Shown here in pieces: positions 27,712-36,903 of a stretch of DNA of 52,670 nucleotides (the stretch's first letter is position 1; every line of letters starts with the position of its first letter). Origin of the DNA: an uncultured Verrucomicrobia subdivision 3 bacterium. Its GTDB lineage: Bacteria > Verrucomicrobiota > Verrucomicrobiia > Limisphaerales > UBA11358. The stretch spans positions 1-52,670 of the forward strand of contig CAIXBQ010000157.1 in the NCBI GenBank assembly GCA_903917705.1, in the 5' to 3' direction. A program made the translations under genes and the position numbers. The notes under the pieces were generated by a model. It worked only from the letters and a program-made list of their open reading frames with translations, had not been told where the DNA came from and did not search any database.

Positions 27712-29106
27712 TTACGCCTCGCGATCCTTGTTTTCCAGCTTCTGCCAGATCATGCCGTAGAGGGCGATGAACACAAAACACACCAGTGGCACCGCAAAGC
27801 CCACGCGCATTGAGCTGTGGTCGGCGATGTAGCCCATCAGCGGCGGGGCGATCGCGCCGCCCACAATGGACATCACAATGAGTGAGGACGCCAGCTTGGT
27901 GTGCTCACCGAGGCCGCGGATGCCCAGCGCAAAAATGGTCGGGAACATGATGGACATGAAGAAGAACGTGCCAAAAATACCGATCAAGCCCAGTTGGCCG
28001 CCGCCCATCGCCATCGCCGTCAGCCCCAGGCACAGGATCGCGTAAGTGGTCAGCACGCGCTGAGGTTTGAACTGGCTGATGACTGCGCTGCCGCACACGC
28101 GGCCGGCCAGGAACAGCACGAAGCCGATGGCTCCCAGCCAATACGAGGCTTTTTGCTCGGACACGGTATGGTCATTTTCCACGACGTAGTTGATGAAGAA
28201 GCTGAAGATGCCGGTTTGCGCCGCGACGTAGAGAAATTGCGCCGCCACGCCGAACGTGAAATGCCAGCGCTGCCACAGGGGTTTTTTGCCTTTGCCTTCC
28301 GCTTCCGCTTTCACTTCCTCCTCCGCGTGCAGGTCCGGGACGTAGGCGAGCGCAAAGACCACGATCAATACCGCCACCACAATCCCGACGCCGAGATACG
28401 GCTTGTAAAGCCCGGCATTGGCTGCGGTGGCAGCTGCGGCAGAGGTGGTGGCGGTCACAACGGCATTGGTGGCATTGGCAACCGCCCCCGCCGTCGCGGC
28501 AACGGCATTGGTGGCTGAAGCGGCCGTGCCTGCGGCGGCACCTGCTCCTTCGCCGCCTCCGCCGAACACGAAATGGCCGCCGACAATCGGGCCGAGAATC
28601 CAGCCGATGCCGTTGAAGGATTGGGCGATGTTGATGCGTGTCGCGCCGTGTTCCGTCGCGCCCAGCACCGTGGTGTAGGGATTGGCGATGGTTTCCAGGC
28701 AGGTCATGCCCGCCGCGAGGATGAACAGGCCGGTGAGAAACGCCCAATACGTTCCGATGCTGGTGGCCGGGATAAACCAAAACGCGCCCGCCGCGATCAG
28801 CACGAGGCCGACGATGATGCCGCCCTTGTAGCCGAATTTCCGCGCGATCATGCCGGCGGGGATCGCCATGAGGAAATAGGCGATGTAATTGGCGAACTGC
28901 ACGAAGCCGGACTGAAATTTGTTGATGTGCAGCGTGTTTTGGAAGTGCTTGTTGAGGATGTCAATCATCCCGTTGCAAAAGCCCCACAGGAGGAACAGCG
29001 TGGTGACCAGCGCAAAGGTGACGAAGAGGTTTTTGCCGCCAGCCGTGCGGAACAAGCCGCCGCCCGTGGCACCCGAGGAGGTGGAATTTGAGACAGGTGT
29101 GATCAT
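27712..29106 (-). CDS. MFS sugar transporter, FucP-like
   Basis: A 464-residue 12-helix transporter of the FucP/fucose-galactose-glucose:H+ symporter group. Characteristic stretches are FLLWGFCNGMIDILNKHFQ, QSGFVQFANYIAYFLMAIPAG and CLETIANPYTTVLG. An Ala/Thr/Asn-rich low-complexity segment (about residues 178-230, with repeated ATNAV) is inserted before the seventh helix; it is not typical of the family. It probably imports monosaccharides released by the surrounding glycosidases; the exact sugar is unknown. ATG 29106 is chosen over an upstream in-frame ATG because the usual N-terminus follows. It diverges from GH106 across 159 nt. Confidence 0.9.
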   Translation of the reverse strand: MITPVSNSTSSGATGGGLFRTAGGKNLFVTFALVTTLFLLWGFCNGMIDILNKHFQNTLHINKFQSGFVQFANYIAYFLMAIPAGMIARKFGYKGGIIVGLVLIAAGAFWFIPATSIGTYWAFLTGLFILAAGMTCLETIANPYTTVLGATEHGATRINIAQSFNGIGWILGPIVGGHFVFGGGGEGAGAAAGTAASATNAVAATAGAVANATNAVVTATTSAAAATAANAGLYKPYLGVGIVVAVLIVVFALAYVPDLHAEEEVKAEAEGKGKKPLWQRWHFTFGVAAQFLYVAAQTGIFSFFINYVVENDHTVSEQKASYWLGAIGFVLFLAGRVCGSAVISQFKPQRVLTTYAILCLGLTAMAMGGGQLGLIGIFGTFFFMSIMFPTIFALGIRGLGEHTKLASSLIVMSIVGGAIAPPLMGYIADHSSMRVGFAVPLVCFVFIALYGMIWQKLENKDREA

Positions 29107-29199
29107 TTTTTGAATGCAGAGTTTCGAGGAGTCTTGGCAATTCTTCCCGCAGGTCAAGTTTCAATTTCATTTTGGCCATCCACCAAATGACGCATGGCC

Positions 29200-29222
29200 G
29201 GCATCGCCAGAAATGGTTAAAC
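29200..29222 (+). promoter_or_regulatory. Dyad motif copy B upstream of GH106
   Basis: CCGGCATCGCCAGAAATGG, with only the right arm degenerate. It ends 43 nt before the GH106 ATG and lies about 95 nt upstream of the divergent transporter gene, so one site could serve both. Confidence 0.4.
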
Positions 29223-29265
29223 TCCCCGCTTGCGCCGAAATCGCCGGCGGGTGTCTAATGACCGC

Positions 29266-31998
29266 ATGAACTTTCCCGTCCGTCCGCTGCTCGCGCTGCT
29301 GCTCGCGCTGCCCGCGCTGAACGCCGTTTCCGTCCGCGCCGCCGATGACCCGTTCGCCTGGCCGCCCACCACCGCGCAGCAGAAGCCGTGGGCTTTCAAC
29401 TGGTGGATGGGCAGCGCCGTGGATAAAACCAATCTCACTAAAGAACTCGAACGCTACGCCGCCGCCGGGTTGGGCGGCATCCACATCATCCCGATCTACG
29501 GCGCGAAAGGTTTTGAGGACAAATATATCGACTACCTTTCGCCCAAATGGATGGACATGATGGGCTGGGCCGTGAGCGAGGCGCATCGCCTCGGCATGGG
29601 CGTGGACATGACCACCGGCAGCGGCTGGTGTTTCGGCGGTCCGCAAATTACTGATGAAGATGCGAATGCCAATGTCGTCGTAAAAATAATGAAAGTAGAA
29701 AAAGACAAGCCTTGGAAAATGCCGACCGATTTGAAAGGTGTTCAAGCGTTTGTCGTTTTCTCGCCCGATGGAAAAAGTCGCGATCTCACCAGCTTGATTA
29801 CGAATACCACGATTGCTTTTGATTGGTTTCAGGTTCCGGGAGATTCCATTTACATCATCTCGCAAAAACCTTCCGGCCAGAAAGTCAAACGCGCCGGTCC
29901 CGGCGGCGAAGGCTGGATGCTCAACCTGATTTATCCGCCCGCAATGGACGATTTCCTCAAGCCCTACACCACCGCCTTCGCCAATTACACCGGCCCGAAA
30001 CCGCGCGCGCAGTATCACGATTCCTACGAATACAAATCCGACTGGTCACCAAGTTTCTTCACGGAGTTTGAAAAGCGTCGCGGCTACAAATTGCAGGCCG
30101 AATTGCCCGCGCTGTTCGGCACCAAAGACGAAGACCACGCCAACCGCGTGAAATGCGACTATCGCCAGACCGTTTCCGAAATCATGGCCGACTCGCTGAC
30201 CAAATGGGTGAACTGGTCGCACGACCATGGCTTCCTCACGCGCGATCAGGCGCATGGTTCGCCCGGCAACTGGCTCGACCTCTACGCCACCGCCGATATT
30301 CCCGAAACTGAGATGTTTCACTCCGACCGCAATCTTTTGATCTCCAAATTCGCCTCATCCGCCGCGCACGTCACCGGCAAGCCGCTGGTCAGCTCCGAGA
30401 CCGGCACCTGGCTGGAAGAACATTTCACGGAGAAATTGTCCGACGTGAAATATCTCTTCGATGACATGTTTCTCTCCGGCATCAACCACATGTTCTATCA
30501 CGGCTGCTGCTATTCGCCCGACGAGGCCGGCTGGCCCGGTTGGCATTTTTACGCCTCGCTGGAGATGAACCCGCGCAATTCCATCTGGCACGACGCTCCC
30601 GCGCTCAATACCTACGCCGCACGGGTGCAATCCATTTTGCAATCTGGCCAGCCCGACAACGACATCCTGCTCTACTACAACGCCGCCGATTTCTGGATGC
30701 AGCCCGGCGACAAGCTGCTGCCGCAGCTCACCGTCCACGCCCGCGACTGGTTCGAGGGCCAGCCCATCGGCCGGACGGCGAAGGAATTGTGGGATGAAGG
30801 CTATGCGTTCGATTACGTTTCTGACGCGCAGTTGAAAACGGCGAAAGTCGTGGATGGAAAAATCCAGATGCCCGGTGGAGATTACAAAGTTATCGTCGTT
30901 CCGCCGTGCAAATACATTCCGCTGGAAACCTATCTGCAAATTTTCGCGCTTGCCGAAAAAGGGGCGACGGTAATTTTTGAGAAAGATTTGCCAGCGGATA
31001 TTTCGGGCGAAAATAATTTGGCACAACAGCGGGCGGAATTAAAAGCCTCGAACATCAAACTTGTTGCAAACGAGAATCGCAGACTTGGAACTTCGGATTA
31101 TCAAGTCGGCACCGGTCATTTTTGGACGGGGGGATTGAATGTGTTGCTCGGTTCTGAACGCGGATTTGCGCGCGAACCGATGGTTGATTCCGGGCTTTCC
31201 TTTGTCCGCCGCTCTTTCAATGGCGCCTGGCATTATTTCATCGCCAATCGCACCGGGAAAAACTTCGATGGCTGGATTTCTCTCGCCCGTCCCGCAAAGA
31301 CGTTTGTCGTTCTCGATCCAATGACAGGCAAATCTGGTGTAGCGACGACTCGGCAGAGCGCTGCAAACTCACTCGAAATTCATCTCCAACTCGCCGCCGG
31401 CGAGTCCGTCATTCTCCGCGCTTTCGCCGAAAAAAAAGTGGAAGGCCCGGCGTGGAATTATTGGCAGACCAATGGCCAGCCGGTGAAAATTGCCAACCCG
31501 TGGAACGTGAAATTCATCCTCGGCGGCCCGACGCTGCCGGCTGATTTTCAAGCCGCCCGGCTCGCCTCATGGACGACGTTCCCCGACACGAATACGCAAG
31601 CCTTCGCCGGCACCGCGAAATACGAAACCACGTTTACGGCGCCCGGTTCGCAATCCGCAATTCGCAATTCGCAATTCTTCCTGGATCTTGGCGACGTGCG
31701 TCAGAGCGCGCGGGTGCGTGTTAACGGCAGGGATTACGGCACGCTCCTCACGCCGCCGTTCCGCGTGGTCGTTGACAATCTGAAACCCACCGGCAACACG
31801 CTCGAGGTGGAGGTCACCAGTGTCGCCGCCAACCGCATCCGCGATCTGGATCGTCGCGGTGTGAAGTGGAAAACATTCCGCGACATCAATATCGTGGACA
31901 TCAATTACAAACCGTTCGACGCTTCCAACTGGCCGTTGACCGACTGCGGCCTGCTCGGCCCGGTGACGCTGACGCCAGTCACGCCAAGCAAACAATGA
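29266..31998 (+). CDS. GH106-like alpha-L-rhamnosidase, exported
   Basis: A 910-residue secreted protein with signal peptide MNFPVRPLLALLLALPALN...VRA-ADD. The N-terminal half matches the GH106 alpha-L-rhamnosidase type: NWWMGSAVDKTNLTKELERY, GLGGIHIIPIYG, GMGVDMTTGSGWCFGGP, and later QAHGSPGNWLDLYATADIPETE. The C-terminal 150 residues form a galactose-binding-like beta sandwich (FFLDLGDVRQSARVRVNGRDYG). GH106 enzymes remove terminal rhamnose from rhamnogalacturonan and arabinogalactan. A four-copy TTCGCAA microsatellite sits in the linker to this domain. Base composition is uneven, with AT-richer stretches near 29640-29860 and 30800-31400. It converges with the CE12 gene. Confidence 0.86.
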   Translation: MNFPVRPLLALLLALPALNAVSVRAADDPFAWPPTTAQQKPWAFNWWMGSAVDKTNLTKELERYAAAGLGGIHIIPIYGAKGFEDKYIDYLSPKWMDMMGWAVSEAHRLGMGVDMTTGSGWCFGGPQITDEDANANVVVKIMKVEKDKPWKMPTDLKGVQAFVVFSPDGKSRDLTSLITNTTIAFDWFQVPGDSIYIISQKPSGQKVKRAGPGGEGWMLNLIYPPAMDDFLKPYTTAFANYTGPKPRAQYHDSYEYKSDWSPSFFTEFEKRRGYKLQAELPALFGTKDEDHANRVKCDYRQTVSEIMADSLTKWVNWSHDHGFLTRDQAHGSPGNWLDLYATADIPETEMFHSDRNLLISKFASSAAHVTGKPLVSSETGTWLEEHFTEKLSDVKYLFDDMFLSGINHMFYHGCCYSPDEAGWPGWHFYASLEMNPRNSIWHDAPALNTYAARVQSILQSGQPDNDILLYYNAADFWMQPGDKLLPQLTVHARDWFEGQPIGRTAKELWDEGYAFDYVSDAQLKTAKVVDGKIQMPGGDYKVIVVPPCKYIPLETYLQIFALAEKGATVIFEKDLPADISGENNLAQQRAELKASNIKLVANENRRLGTSDYQVGTGHFWTGGLNVLLGSERGFAREPMVDSGLSFVRRSFNGAWHYFIANRTGKNFDGWISLARPAKTFVVLDPMTGKSGVATTRQSAANSLEIHLQLAAGESVILRAFAEKKVEGPAWNYWQTNGQPVKIANPWNVKFILGGPTLPADFQAARLASWTTFPDTNTQAFAGTAKYETTFTAPGSQSAIRNSQFFLDLGDVRQSARVRVNGRDYGTLLTPPFRVVVDNLKPTGNTLEVEVTSVAANRIRDLDRRGVKWKTFRDINIVDINYKPFDASNWPLTDCGLLGPVTLTPVTPSKQ
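31647..31674 (+). repeat. Heptanucleotide tandem repeat inside GH106
   Basis: Four units of TTCGCAA (the second is TCCGCAA) encode part of SQSAIRNSQFF. Seven is not a multiple of three, so gain or loss of one unit would shift the frame before the last domain. Confidence 0.8.
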
Positions 31999-31999
31999 A

Positions 32000-32069
32000 T
32001 CTCACGCAAAGACGCAGAGACGCAAAGAGGAAAACATAATTCTTCGCGGCTTTGCGTCTTTGCGTGAGA
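32000..32069. repeat. Long palindrome built from 8-bp CGCAAAGA units between convergent genes
   Basis: The 17-bp arms TCTCACGCAAAGACGCA (32000-32016) and TGCGTCTTTGCGTGAGA (32053-32069) are perfect complements. The left side carries three tandem 8-mers (CGCAAAGA, CGCAGAGA, CGCAAAGA). It begins 2 nt after the GH106 stop and ends 9 nt before the CE12 stop, so it fills the intergenic space and may end transcription from both sides. CGCAAAGA-type palindromes recur as dispersed repeats in other environmental bacteria (from general knowledge, not checked). Confidence 0.88.
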
Positions 32070-32077
32070 AATGCGGG

Positions 32078-33304
32078 TCAATTCCCCAGCGGCTTCTCCT
32101 GGGAAGCATTCGGGCTGGCCGGCATTTCAAAGGTGGCGACCGCATCCGGCTTGGCCGGATCAAAATCGCCAAAGTCATCCACGATGGATCTGGCCAGCGG
32201 CAGCTTCGCCTGCTTGATGCCTGCCACGACGCACTTCGCCAGTTCGTAGCTGCCGTAATTGTTATGGTGCGTGCCGTCTTGGAACGCCTTGCCGATGTCG
32301 TCACCGAGCGCGCGGTAAAAAATCCGGCTCATCGCGTGCAGGTCGATCAGCGCGGCCTTTTCCTCCCTGGCCACGGCGCGTACCGTGTCGGGATAGCCGG
32401 CTAGCGTGTCTTTCTCCACGCCGGCCTTGCGCTCCATCGAAGTGACCAGCACCGGCGTGCCGCCGAGCGAACGGGTGCGGGCGACGATTTTTTTCAGGTT
32501 CGCTTGGTAGGTCGCCAGCGCGTTGGTGGCCTTGTCCTTCTGGTCGTTGTGGCCGAACTGGAGGAGGAGATAATCGCCCGCCTTCAGGGTGCTGAAAATC
32601 TTGTCGAAGCGGTGCGCGCCGAGCGAACTCTTGAGGCTCTCGCCCGATTCGGCGTAGTTGGCCACCGCCACGTCCGGCTGGAAAAAGCGCGGCAGCATTT
32701 GGCCCCAGCTGTTCCATGGCTCCCCGGGCTGGTCGCACACGGTTGAGTCGCCCGCGATGTAAACCGTCGGCACATTGGTCGGCGTGATGACGAGTGCGTG
32801 CAGGGCGGGATGACGGCCGTTGAATTCCAGCGTGAGTTTCTCGTCCCAATTCACCGTCTCCGTCTCCAGTTCGCGTTGTTTAAGTTTCACGTGTTCCTGG
32901 GCGGAGATGCGCGGCGTGTGCAGGTGGGCGATGAATGTCCGTGTCACCGGCCGGCCGGGCTGGGTCCGGATTTTCTCCAGCATCAGCCGCCGCTGTTCCG
33001 ACTTCACCGTGGTCGTGGCGTCGCCGGGCTGGTCATCCAGCTGTACGGTCACGGCGTAATTTCCCTCCGGCACCCTCGCGGAAAAAAGAAACGGCTTATC
33101 GCTGGTGAGAAAATCCGTCCCGCTGGTTGCCGCGCCCGGCTCGAAACCGTAGCCGGTCTCCTTGGCGTAGAAATTCGTCGGCGCGACTTGCGTCCAACCG
33201 GGTGCCGGCGGGTGGCTCCCGAACTGGAATCGGAGCGTGGGTGTTTCCTGTGCGCCGGTGGTCAGGGCGGCGCCGAGGAGGAGGGGGAGGAATGGGGATT
33301 TCAT
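32078..33304 (-). CDS. Rhamnogalacturonan acetylesterase-like SGNH hydrolase (CE12-type)
   Basis: A 408-residue secreted esterase with signal peptide MKSPFLPLLLGAALTTGA-QE. Residues about 25-150 form an N-terminal beta-sandwich (YGFEPG, NYAVTVQLDD). The SGNH catalytic domain follows: block I IAGDSTVCDQ (Ser nucleophile), NYAESGESLKS, block III LQFGHNDQKD, and block V GTHHNNYGSYELA. This matches rhamnogalacturonan acetylesterases, which remove acetyl groups from the RG-I backbone. It is last in the four-gene operon and overlaps the GH53 gene by 4 nt (ATGA), a sign of translational coupling. Confidence 0.88.
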   Translation of the reverse strand: MKSPFLPLLLGAALTTGAQETPTLRFQFGSHPPAPGWTQVAPTNFYAKETGYGFEPGAATSGTDFLTSDKPFLFSARVPEGNYAVTVQLDDQPGDATTTVKSEQRRLMLEKIRTQPGRPVTRTFIAHLHTPRISAQEHVKLKQRELETETVNWDEKLTLEFNGRHPALHALVITPTNVPTVYIAGDSTVCDQPGEPWNSWGQMLPRFFQPDVAVANYAESGESLKSSLGAHRFDKIFSTLKAGDYLLLQFGHNDQKDKATNALATYQANLKKIVARTRSLGGTPVLVTSMERKAGVEKDTLAGYPDTVRAVAREEKAALIDLHAMSRIFYRALGDDIGKAFQDGTHHNNYGSYELAKCVVAGIKQAKLPLARSIVDDFGDFDPAKPDAVATFEMPASPNASQEKPLGN

Positions 33305-34377
33305 TGATTTTGTTTTTGGGGCAGGGGACGGGTGAATTTGTCAAACGCGGTGATCGCCGGCAGCGGGTTGCCGTCATTGTCAAAAAAGCTGCGCGAAACC
33401 AGGCCGCTGTGGGCGCCGACGGCCGGTTCCCACCAGAACACTCCCTTGCCGTGTCCGTTCGGCGTGTCCAGGACCGCGCGCGTCACTTCCTCGAGAAATT
33501 CCCGCTGGCCAGCGGGCGTTTCCGGAAAGGGTTCCGCCCGTTCGCTCGTCTCCCGGCTCGGCTTCCAGTGGTATGCCGTCTCCACCACGATGATGTCCTT
33601 GCCGTATTCTCGGGCCGTGAACGCCAGGTTCTCCCGCAGCTCCATCAGCGAACCGTGCCACCACGGATAATAAGAAAACCCGATGACGTCGTAGGGGATC
33701 TGGAACCGGTTCAACGTGTCGAAAAAGTATTTCGTCTTCGCCCGGCTGCCGCCCTGGTCGATGTGGATCATGATTTTCGGGTGCGTATTGGGGTCGCTGC
33801 CGACTTCCACCCCCCTGATGCCGGCGCGGAGGTAATCGGCAAAATGATCCCAATGCTCCGGCAGTTTTCCATCCGGCCACAACATTCCGTGGGTCACCTC
33901 GTTGCCGATCTGCACCATGTCCGGCCAGGCTCCGGCGGCGCGGAACGCGGCGAGGGTGTCGCGCGTGTATTCAAAAACTTTTTCCACGCGCTGCTTGTGC
34001 GTCAAGCCGATCCAGACTTCCGGCGTCGGCTGCTTGGCGGGATCGGCCCAGGTGTTCGCGTAATGAATATCGAGCAGGAACTTGTAGCCGAGCTGTTTTG
34101 CGGCTTTCGCTTCCGCCAGCGTGTCGGCTGGGCCGTTCGGGAGGTGGTTGCCGACCGGCTCCACAAAAAGGCGGAGCCGGATCCAGTTGTAGCCGTGGTT
34201 CTTGAAGATCTGCAGGCCCGGCAGCGCGTTGGTGCCGTCCTTGAAAACGGTTCCGCGCGCCTCGGCCTGTTTCAGGAAGGACAGGTCCGCGCCGAAGGCA
34301 AAATCCGCCGCAGGCGTGGACTTTCCGGCGCCGCCGAGGAGCGTCAGCAAGGTCAGGATGGTTGCGGTGCCTTTCAT
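33301..34377 (-). CDS. GH53 endo-beta-1,4-galactanase, exported
   Basis: A 358-residue secreted galactanase with a signal peptide ending around TPAA-DF. GH53 landmarks are FGADLSFL, GYNWIRLRLFVEP, LLDIHYANTWADPAKQ, acid/base Glu160 in QIGNEVTHGMLWP, IGFSYYPWWHG, and the nucleophile Glu in IIVVETAYHW. GH53 cleaves beta-1,4-galactan side chains of pectic RG-I. Length is standard for a single-domain GH53. It starts 6 nt after the GH115 stop and overlaps the esterase start by 4 nt. Confidence 0.93.
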   Translation of the reverse strand: MKGTATILTLLTLLGGAGKSTPAADFAFGADLSFLKQAEARGTVFKDGTNALPGLQIFKNHGYNWIRLRLFVEPVGNHLPNGPADTLAEAKAAKQLGYKFLLDIHYANTWADPAKQPTPEVWIGLTHKQRVEKVFEYTRDTLAAFRAAGAWPDMVQIGNEVTHGMLWPDGKLPEHWDHFADYLRAGIRGVEVGSDPNTHPKIMIHIDQGGSRAKTKYFFDTLNRFQIPYDVIGFSYYPWWHGSLMELRENLAFTAREYGKDIIVVETAYHWKPSRETSERAEPFPETPAGQREFLEEVTRAVLDTPNGHGKGVFWWEPAVGAHSGLVSRSFFDNDGNPLPAITAFDKFTRPLPQKQNQ

Positions 34378-34383
34378 CGTCGG

Positions 34384-36903
34384 TCACCGTCCCGCGCGTG
34401 TTTCGGCGGGCCAGACGTAGCTGGGGCGTTCCGCGCCGGCCGCCTCCGCCGCGATCGCGTCCAACACGATGCCCGGATCCACCATCCAGATTTTCAGCGT
34501 ATGCAGGCCGGGTTTGTTGACCGCCAGGACGCTCGACGCGAGCGCTGCGTTGCGCAAAACATTTTCCTGCCAGCGTTTGTCGGACTCGCTCCTGGAGACG
34601 GGCAGTGAGACTATTTCTGGAGTCGCATCGTCCAGCGCGATGGCAATCCGCTGCTGCTTGCCGGCCTCGACGGAAAATGTCGGCAGCGCGCGAACGGTGA
34701 ACTTCCAATCGTTGGTGCTTTGAAAGTTGATTTTGAATTCCAGGCGGGGCGATTCCGCGCGGATTTTTTCCGGTGTGATGCGGACCGCAACCGTCGTTGG
34801 GTAAATATAAACCGCCCCGCCGTTGTAGCCGAGGCCGGTGATGGGCTGCCACCGGGCGTCCCGGCCGGGAACCCAGCGCGAGGCGTGTTCCGCCTCCATC
34901 ACGACGCGCCGCTCGTCCTCAACGAAATCCGCGCCAGGGGCCGGCGGCGCGCCGGCTGTCTTGAATCCGCCGCCGTCTCCGCCCTTGGTTTTGGTCGGCG
35001 GCTGCCGGGGAACACCGAGGTCCACTTGTTTGCGCGGATTGTCGGACATCATGCCGCGCCACTTGCCGCCAGCGAGCTGGCCGTTGTAATAATCCGTGAG
35101 CCGCCGGATTTCATCTGCCGCAGTTCGCGAGCCGGCGAGGCATTTTTCGTTCATCGCCACCGCCGCCTTGACCGGGTAGCCGACGAGTTCAAAATAGGCG
35201 TCGCGCGATTCCGCCGGCAGATTTTTTTCAACCTCATCGACCCGCGCGGACAAGGTTTGCCAGGCCGCCAGCCGCTGTTTCGCTTCGTCTGCAGAAAACC
35301 GAGTGTTCGTCGGAAAACCGATATGCTCCGGCTTGCGCTGGAAATTCAGCCGGTAGTATTCGGCCAGGATCGAGGTGAGTTCCGGCGCGTTCGCCGCCCC
35401 GAAATCGCGCGCGAGCGGTTGCGCCAGCAGGTCATAGGTGTTGGTCCCGTTCCACCGGTGTGGCTTCCACGCGAGCATGAGAAAATATTCCATGTCGAGT
35501 TCCGCCGGCTTCAAATCGCCGACATTGAGCATCCAGACCTTGTCCGCGCCGTAGTCGAAAGCCTTGGTCATCTCCTCGGCGATCAGCGCGGGCGGCGTGG
35601 AGCAGAGCCACAGGTAATCGCGCGGGCCGCCCCAATACGAAACATGGTAATAAACGCCGGCGCCGCCGTTCCGAGCGCGCTCCCGTGCGTCGGAAAACTG
35701 GCGGACGTAGCCGTAGTTGTCGTCCGGCCAGACGAGGGTAATGTCCTCCGGCAGCTTGGTCATCAGTCGGTAAAGCGGCAGCACTTCCTTGTAGGGGCAG
35801 AAAATTTGCGGCACGGACGCGACGTTGGGATTTACGTTCCGCGCCAGCATTTCGCGCTGGCCGGTGATGATGGTTTCGAGCCGGGCGGCTTTTTCGCGCT
35901 CCGTGCCGCCGCCGGGCATCGCGCCGTCGTGGATGCCCCGCATGCCGAGGGTGTAGAGGTTTTCGAACTTCCCGTTTTCGCGGACGCGTTGCTCCCAGTA
36001 TTTGAGCACGCCGCCGGGATTCGTCATAAAATCATATTTTCCGAAGGTTTGTTCATTCCACTCGCTGATGTTGTTGCGGAGCATCTGCTCGCAATGCGAC
36101 GAGCCCATCACGATGCCGTATTCATCGGCGATCTCGCGGTTGGTGGCAAAATGGTTGAACTCTGTCGTGCCGGGGTGCATCGCCGGCCAGAGATAATTCG
36201 CGCGCAGCCGCAGCAGCAGTTCGAAGATCTTCGCGTAGGTCTTCGGGCCGATGTTGCCGGTCTCCGGCTCGAACGTCCGCGCCGCCCATGGGCGCAGGCC
36301 CCAATCCTCGTCGTTCAAAAAAATGCCGCGATACTTCACCGCCGGCGGGCCTTGCTGGAAAACCTCGCCGTGCAGCGCGAGGGTTTTCGCCGGCGTCACC
36401 GGCACATCCGCCCACCAATGCCAGGGCGAAACCCCGATCATTTCCGACAGCTGATAGATGCCGAAAATCGTCCCGCGCCGGTCGCTGCCGGCGATCACCA
36501 GCGCGTGGTCCACGCCCGGCAGCGGCTGGTTCACCCGCTGCAAAACAAAACTTTCCCACTGGCCGCTGACGCCGTTGGTCGCCAGTTTTCCCTCCGCCGC
36601 CAGCCGGTCGATGATTCCGCTGTTGCCGATCGTGCCGGCGATGACGCGGATTGTTCCTGGCTCCGGATAATCCTTTATTAATGCCGGCTTTGTCCCCGTC
36701 ACGCGCGCAAAGTCGTCCGCCAGGTCCCCCGCTGCGCGCCGCACTGCGCGGTCCTCGCCTGGCTCCACGAGGATGGCGCCCGCCTTGCGGTCGCCGGCCA
36801 GGATGAAATCATCCGCGCCCGGCGACCGGACAACGGTCAGGTCGGCTGCGCTTGCCGCGAGCGGCAGGCTGACGACGATGGCGAGGCAATGCGCCAATTT
36901 CAT
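34384..36903 (-). CDS. GH115-family alpha-glucuronidase, exported
   Basis: An 839-residue secreted protein with signal peptide MKLAHCLAIVVSLPLAASA-AD. The N-terminal domain (VRSPGADDFILAGDRKAGAILV) and the SDRRGTIFGIYQLSEMIGVSPWHWWADVP stretch are typical of GH115, followed by FLNDEDWGLRPWAA, LRANYLWPAMHP and VMGSSHCEQMLRN. GH115 removes (4-O-methyl)glucuronic acid from xylan or arabinogalactan side chains. The C-terminal beta-sandwich region lies after about residue 640. It overlaps the upstream GH2 gene by 4 nt (ATGA) and is followed 6 nt later by GH53. Confidence 0.92.
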   Translation of the reverse strand: MKLAHCLAIVVSLPLAASAADLTVVRSPGADDFILAGDRKAGAILVEPGEDRAVRRAAGDLADDFARVTGTKPALIKDYPEPGTIRVIAGTIGNSGIIDRLAAEGKLATNGVSGQWESFVLQRVNQPLPGVDHALVIAGSDRRGTIFGIYQLSEMIGVSPWHWWADVPVTPAKTLALHGEVFQQGPPAVKYRGIFLNDEDWGLRPWAARTFEPETGNIGPKTYAKIFELLLRLRANYLWPAMHPGTTEFNHFATNREIADEYGIVMGSSHCEQMLRNNISEWNEQTFGKYDFMTNPGGVLKYWEQRVRENGKFENLYTLGMRGIHDGAMPGGGTEREKAARLETIITGQREMLARNVNPNVASVPQIFCPYKEVLPLYRLMTKLPEDITLVWPDDNYGYVRQFSDARERARNGGAGVYYHVSYWGGPRDYLWLCSTPPALIAEEMTKAFDYGADKVWMLNVGDLKPAELDMEYFLMLAWKPHRWNGTNTYDLLAQPLARDFGAANAPELTSILAEYYRLNFQRKPEHIGFPTNTRFSADEAKQRLAAWQTLSARVDEVEKNLPAESRDAYFELVGYPVKAAVAMNEKCLAGSRTAADEIRRLTDYYNGQLAGGKWRGMMSDNPRKQVDLGVPRQPPTKTKGGDGGGFKTAGAPPAPGADFVEDERRVVMEAEHASRWVPGRDARWQPITGLGYNGGAVYIYPTTVAVRITPEKIRAESPRLEFKINFQSTNDWKFTVRALPTFSVEAGKQQRIAIALDDATPEIVSLPVSRSESDKRWQENVLRNAALASSVLAVNKPGLHTLKIWMVDPGIVLDAIAAEAAGAERPSYVWPAETRAGR

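Noticed and set aside
34720..36681. Plus-strand open frame of about 650 codons opposite GH115
   Set aside because: Antisense shadow; GH115 motifs and operon overlaps support the minus strand.
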